Of a stretch of 41,565 bases of DNA, positions 41,122-41,565 are shown one piece after another. Origin of the DNA: Promethearchaeota archaeon (GTDB taxonomy: Archaea; Asgardarchaeota; Lokiarchaeia; Sigynarchaeales; SOKP01); NCBI GenBank assembly GCA_019058515.1, contig JAHPYY010000026.1:1-41565 (forward strand), written 5' to 3'. Positions within the stretch are counted from its first letter, which is position 1. The number at the start of each line of letters is the position of its first letter. A program made the translations under genes and the position numbers. Below the pieces are notes generated by a model. The model did no database searches, had not been told where the DNA came from, and was given only the letters and a program-made list of their open reading frames with translations.

Positions 41122-41565
41122 TCATGCCATAAAAATCTTCTTCACTAAACTATCAATACCTTCAGAATTAATTTTATTTCCCTTTAAATCCCTTATACTT
41201 TCTCGAAACTTGTTATCAAATTGATTAACAAATCGTTTAAACGCTGTTCGTACAAATAAAGATTTTTTTTGAGAAACAAGCACGCAAGAATACGCAGGAA
41301 TGTTCTGGTTTGCTCTAAATGGCTTAAACGAGCAAAGAAAGTAAAAATCATCAAAACTGATTTCTCTTATAGAAGATTTTATTTGTATTAATTCCTTAAA
41401 AAATATCGAAATAGAAGTTAATGCAGCGGAAAATAGAGTATAATCCAACACTTTTCTATGTTCAAGTAGTTTATATTGGTAAACGGGTATTCCTGCTTTA
41501 TTAATGATTAACAATTGATAAATTTTAGCAAATTTGGGAAGAGAATACTTTCCCAAGAACCCAAT
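41122..41565 (-). CDS. Longin/roadblock-like domain protein (5' end probably outside window)
   Basis: The frame is open to the window edge, so the gene is probably cut; a TTG at 41556 is an internal candidate start. The sequence IYQLLIINKAGIPVYQYKL, FSAALTSISIFFKEL and IREISFDDFYFLC fits a longin-like fold: a short strand pair beginning with a small residue after Asn-Lys-Ala-Gly, a helix with Leu-Thr-Ser-Ile, then strands. Such proteins are abundant in Asgard archaea, where longin and roadblock domains are linked to small GTPases. No GTPase is in the window. The C-terminal 50 residues are helical. It converges with the FO operon. Confidence 0.5.
   Translation of the reverse strand: MGFLGKYSLPKFAKIYQLLIINKAGIPVYQYKLLEHRKVLDYTLFSAALTSISIFFKELIQIKSSIREISFDDFYFLCSFKPFRANQNIPAYSCVLVSQKKSLFVRTAFKRFVNQFDNKFRESIRDLKGNKINSEGIDSLVKKIFMA

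Overview
The window is an AT-rich, gene-dense archaeal segment. Archaeal markers are ribosomal protein S26e, TrmY (tRNA pseudouridine-54 methyltransferase), MptA (archaeal GTP cyclohydrolase), ArfC, CofG/CofH for coenzyme F420, an acetyl-CoA decarbonylase/synthase gamma subunit and a CDP-alcohol phosphotransferase of archaeal-lipid type. Many long helical, coiled-coil and TPR proteins plus a longin-like domain at the right edge suggest an Asgard archaeon, probably Lokiarchaeia-like. That assignment is inference; no rRNA or small GTPase lies in the window.

Layout. 1-8.9 kb: a MacB/Lol-type ABC ATPase (cut by the window edge) with its FtsX permease, a coiled-coil protein, RNase Z, a coiled-coil protein with a duplicated N-terminal domain, a QueG-like double-cluster Fe-S protein and a membrane-anchored alpha/beta hydrolase. 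9-16.4 kb: an HTH_10 regulator diverging from a membrane protein across a large palindrome, an ICMT-like methyltransferase, a MoaD/ThiS-like protein ending in GGF, a TPR protein, a HAD phosphatase and CdhE. 16.4-17.2 kb: an 825-base gene-free stretch with a strong terminator hairpin and a possible small RNA. 17.2-26.3 kb: an ADP-forming acyl-CoA synthetase alpha-type protein, three small unknown genes, an AIR-synthase-like protein, a 636-residue unknown, MobB, a PIN-TPR fusion and S26e. 26.4-31.3 kb: CDP-alcohol phosphotransferase, TrmY, and a DrrA/DrrB-type ABC-2 exporter. 31.4-34.2 kb: a split, divergent nickel/cobalt ECF transporter (CbiM and PDGLE protein one way, CbiQ and CbiO the other). 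34.3-41.1 kb: nucleotidyltransferase and MptA on the minus strand, diverging from an amidohydrolase-arfC-cofG-cofH-DUF6265 operon that should make the F420 chromophore FO. A truncated longin-like gene closes the window.

Most notable. (1) The S26e gene is interrupted, between the first two zinc-ligand cysteines, by exactly 30 in-frame nucleotides carrying two stop codons. (2) Several genes (mptA, cbiO, a 636-residue unknown, and cbiM with ACG) have no ATG/GTG/TTG where homology requires the start, but have a Shine-Dalgarno sequence placed for an ATT or ACG codon. (3) Five GTATGA/TCATAC half-sites, the NikR operator hexamer, fill the divergent ECF promoter region. (4) The amidohydrolase heading the arfC-cofG-cofH operon is a candidate for the unidentified archaeal pyrimidine deaminase of the riboflavin/FO pathway, with 5'-deoxyadenosine deaminase as the main alternative. 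(5) A near-perfect 46-base dyad and an orphan terminator-like hairpin mark unexplained regulation.
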